Below are positions 61,814-64,000 of a stretch of DNA of 64,000 nt, piece after piece. Each line of letters starts with the position of its first letter. Position 1 is the stretch's first letter. The notes under the pieces are model-generated. The model made no database searches. It was not told the origin of the DNA and was given only the letters and a program-made list of their open reading frames with translations. The stretch covers positions 6,078 to 70,077 of the forward strand of contig JBCCER010000003.1 of NCBI GenBank assembly GCA_039030175.1. Direction: 5' to 3'. This stretch comes from JANQGH01 sp039030175 (GTDB lineage: Bacteria > Pseudomonadota > Alphaproteobacteria > DSM-16000 > Inquilinaceae). Both the position numbers and the translations under genes were made by a program.

Positions 61814-62689
61814 ATGTCTTGGGAGCGTCTTAGGATCCCGCTGATGCTGGGGCCGACAGTGCTGATCATTCTGGTGCTGTTCTTCGGCAGCCTCGGGTTT
61901 GGATTTCTGCAAAGCCTTGGCTTTCAACCCCAGATCGGCAACACTGATCTCAACTTCGACGCTTACATCAGCGTGATGTTCTCCGAGGAACATTCGCGGC
62001 GGTTTTGGGCTGGGCTTGCTCTGACCTTCTGGGTTGCGATCGCCAGTACGTTCATCTCGGCGGCGTTGGCGATTGCCATTGCTCTGCTATTGCGGCGCAC
62101 CTTCTTCGGCAAGCGCCTGGCAGTTTTTCTGTTCCAGCTCAACTTGCCGATTCCGCATCTGGTGATCGCCATCGGCATGCTGCTGGTGTTTTCGCAAAGT
62201 GGGCTGCTGTCTCGGGTAGCCGGCGAACTCGGCATTATCAGCAGCCCGCGCGACTTCCCGGTACTGGTGCGCGACAGTTCGGGCATCGGCATCATCCTCG
62301 CCTATGTTTGGAAGGAAATCGCCTTCTTCGGCATCATCGTCATGGCGATACTGCAGTCGCTGGGCGAAGACTACGAGGCGGTCGCCCAAAGCCTGGGCGC
62401 CAACCGGTGGCAGCGCTTCCGCTACGTCACCCTGCCGCTGATCATGCCGGGACTCATGTCGGCGTCGATCATCGTGTTTGCCTTTACCTTCGGCACCTAT
62501 GAGGTGCCACGTATTCTCGGCATTCGGTTCCCGGAAATGCTTCCGGTCATGGCGTTGGACTTCTTTTTGAACCCCGATTTGAATGCGCGCGCCGAGGGTA
62601 TGGCGCTGAGCATTATCATTGCGGTCATCGTGCTGATCCTGGTGCTGATCTACATGTATATCAGCGCCCGGACGATCCGAAAGGGTTAG
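61814..62689 (+). CDS. ABC transporter permease 1
   Basis: This 291-residue permease has six membrane helices and the cytoplasmic EAA loop EDYEAVAQSLGANRWQRFRYVTLPLIMPGL at about residue 190, which contacts the ATPase. Sequence and order match the first half of YnjC-like proteins, which in E. coli are one fused polypeptide; here the halves are separate genes. It follows the binding protein by 51 bases and precedes permease 2 by four. Confidence 0.88.
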   Translation: MSWERLRIPLMLGPTVLIILVLFFGSLGFGFLQSLGFQPQIGNTDLNFDAYISVMFSEEHSRRFWAGLALTFWVAIASTFISAALAIAIALLLRRTFFGKRLAVFLFQLNLPIPHLVIAIGMLLVFSQSGLLSRVAGELGIISSPRDFPVLVRDSSGIGIILAYVWKEIAFFGIIVMAILQSLGEDYEAVAQSLGANRWQRFRYVTLPLIMPGLMSASIIVFAFTFGTYEVPRILGIRFPEMLPVMALDFFLNPDLNARAEGMALSIIIAVIVLILVLIYMYISARTIRKG

Positions 62690-62693
62690 CGCT

Positions 62694-63641
62694 ATGGCTG
62701 ATGTCGCCGTCAAGGAGCTGGCCTCTTCCGATCGCAGTGTGACCAAACGCGCCACCGGGCGGACTGTCTTTTACATCACCGTGATCGTAATGTGCGTGAT
62801 CCTGGTCCTGCCGGTCATCGCGTTCTTCATCAATGCTTTCGCGTTCCGCTGGTTCTATCCGCAGCTGATCCCGAACGAGTGGAGCCTGCAGGCCTGGCAG
62901 CGGCTCGGCCTGTTGCCACCCGCCGGCCAGTGGAGCCTGGAAAACCTGTTTGCTCAATGGGCCAGCGTGCCAGAGGTAGTCCGGGCGTTGGGGTTGAGCC
63001 TGTGGATCGGCTTCATCGTCACGGGCATTTCGATTGTTACTGGCATGCCGGCCGCGCGGGCGCTGGGCATGTACAGCTTTCGTGGTAAGCGGCTGGTGGA
63101 GTTCATCATCATCACGCCGACTATCGTGCCCCCTATAGCGTTCAGCCTGGGCCTCAACATCAACTTCATTCGATGGGATCTGGCGCTTCAGGAAGCAGGC
63201 ATCAATTTGGGGCTTTCGGGCTCGGTTCTCGGTGTCAGCATTGTCCATCTCGTGCCCGTAATGCCCTATGTCGTCCTGACGTTGAGCGGGGTTTTCGCGA
63301 ATTACAACGCAGACTTCGAGTCGCAGGCACGTACACTGGGTGCGGGACCGGCAAGAACGTTCTGGCACGTGACCTTTCCGGCCATACTGCCGGGTCTTTT
63401 CGTGGCTTGCCTGTTCGCGTTCCTGGTCTCATGGAGCCAATACTTGCTGACCTTCCTGATTGGTCAGGGCCGGGTGATCACCTTGCCGATCATGCTGTTC
63501 TCCACGGCCGGCAGCGGCAACAACGCCTTGATTGCCGCCCTGTCGCTCATCTTCATCGCACCGGCGGTCCTGATCCTGCTGGTGTCGTCCCGTTACCTGT
63601 CCGGCGAGTCCGGCGCCGTCGGAGGGTTTGGCCGCGTATGA
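62694..63641 (+). CDS. ABC transporter permease 2
   Basis: This 315-residue permease has six helices and the EAA loop ADFESQARTLGAGPARTFWHVTFPAILPGL at about 210-238. The start GYGGL..., with a long polar N terminus of about 25 residues, precedes the first helix (VFYITVIVMCVILVLPVIAFF). It is likely to form a heterodimer with permease 1. Its stop overlaps the ATPase start as ATGA. Confidence 0.88.
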   Translation: MADVAVKELASSDRSVTKRATGRTVFYITVIVMCVILVLPVIAFFINAFAFRWFYPQLIPNEWSLQAWQRLGLLPPAGQWSLENLFAQWASVPEVVRALGLSLWIGFIVTGISIVTGMPAARALGMYSFRGKRLVEFIIITPTIVPPIAFSLGLNINFIRWDLALQEAGINLGLSGSVLGVSIVHLVPVMPYVVLTLSGVFANYNADFESQARTLGAGPARTFWHVTFPAILPGLFVACLFAFLVSWSQYLLTFLIGQGRVITLPIMLFSTAGSGNNALIAALSLIFIAPAVLILLVSSRYLSGESGAVGGFGRV

Positions 63642-64000
63642 CCCATGTTCGCATCAATCAACTGACCAAGCGCTACCCCGGTGTCGACGCGCCGGCCGTG
63701 GCCGATATGGAACTGGATATACCATCCGGCCGACTGATCGCCCTTCTAGGCCCGTCAGGCTGCGGCAAGACCACCACGTTGAAGATGATCGCTGGCCTGA
63801 TCAGGCCAACCGAGGGCGATATTACGTTTGACGGTGAGAGCATCCTGCGCATCCCACCCGAAAAGCGCGGCGCGGTAATGGTGTTTCAGAACTATCTGCT
63901 CTTCCCATACATGAGCGTCGGCCAGAATGTCGGCTTTGGGCTGAAAATGGCTGGGGTCGACGCCAAGACGATCGATCAGAAAGTGAAGGAGATGTTGGCG
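63638..64000 (+). CDS. ABC transporter ATP-binding protein, 5' part
   Basis: Only the first 121 codons are in the window; the frame is open at the right edge. Walker A GPSGCGKTT lies at about 42-50 and the Q-loop in VMVFQNYLLFPYMSV (about 85-99), typical of the polyamine/iron importer type. The signature and Walker B lie beyond the end. It starts at the ATG of ATGACCCATGTTCGC, overlapping the permease 2 stop by four bases. It completes the YnjBCD-like importer. Confidence 0.88.
   Translation, partial: MTHVRINQLTKRYPGVDAPAVADMELDIPSGRLIALLGPSGCGKTTTLKMIAGLIRPTEGDITFDGESILRIPPEKRGAVMVFQNYLLFPYMSVGQNVGFGLKMAGVDAKTIDQKVKEMLA

Overview
The window is about 64 kb of GC-rich, gene-dense chromosomal DNA, almost certainly from an alphaproteobacterium, possibly Rhodospirillales-like (order inferred, not shown). 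The markers are a TrcR/DUF1013 gene, a DUF1192 gene, the ydcH-like/purE/purK order, fumC followed by a ribbon-helix-helix gene, an uninterrupted division and cell-wall (dcw) cluster running from mraZ to ftsZ and then lpxC, and an FtsZ with a very long Pro/Ala/Glu-rich linker. No insertion sequence, prophage, CRISPR array, tRNA or rRNA was seen.

Left part (1-17.7 kb), mostly housekeeping: the 3' end of a propionyl-CoA synthetase gene; an intergenic stretch with two candidate short transcripts; an hsp20 gene with a possible ROSE-type RNA thermometer; DUF1192, a quinone oxidoreductase, trcR, a DUF465 gene, phosphofructokinase, a second DUF465 gene, purEK, fumC, a ribbon-helix-helix gene, a large AsmA-family gene, an FAD-linked D-lactate/glycolate-type dehydrogenase, a TerB-DnaJ protein, a Uup-type ABC-F ATPase and an EamA transporter.

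Central part (17.7-43 kb): the RNase P RNA gene lies directly upstream of the dcw cluster mraZ-rsmH-ftsL-ftsI-murE-murF-mraY-murD-ftsW-murG-murC-murB-ddl-ftsQ-ftsA-ftsZ. Most junctions overlap by 1-13 nt, which suggests translational coupling. lpxC, bamD, recN and ligA follow. The mraZ leader carries two arrays of MraZ-type TGGGN boxes facing each other about 170 bp apart. These genes together make peptidoglycan precursors, build the divisome and supply lipid A and outer-membrane assembly.

Right part (43-57.7 kb), accessory: an AI-2E exporter-family protein, an FMN-dependent glutamate-synthase-like protein, an HdeD-like protein, a divergent SRPBCC/ArsR locus with a palindrome inside its promoter, a small secreted protein of unknown function, a lipoprotein, a helical-repeat protein, an MFS transporter, a PHB-depolymerase-like esterase, and an RND efflux pair whose permease lacks two of the usual proton-relay residues.

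The last 6 kb is the most novel-looking part: a LacD-type class I aldolase, a fucose/arabinose-isomerase-like protein and a YnjBCD-like ABC importer in one directional cluster that runs off the end of the window. It looks like an uptake and isomerise-then-cleave route for an unidentified sugar or sugar derivative. The aldolase carries a changed DQRG motif.
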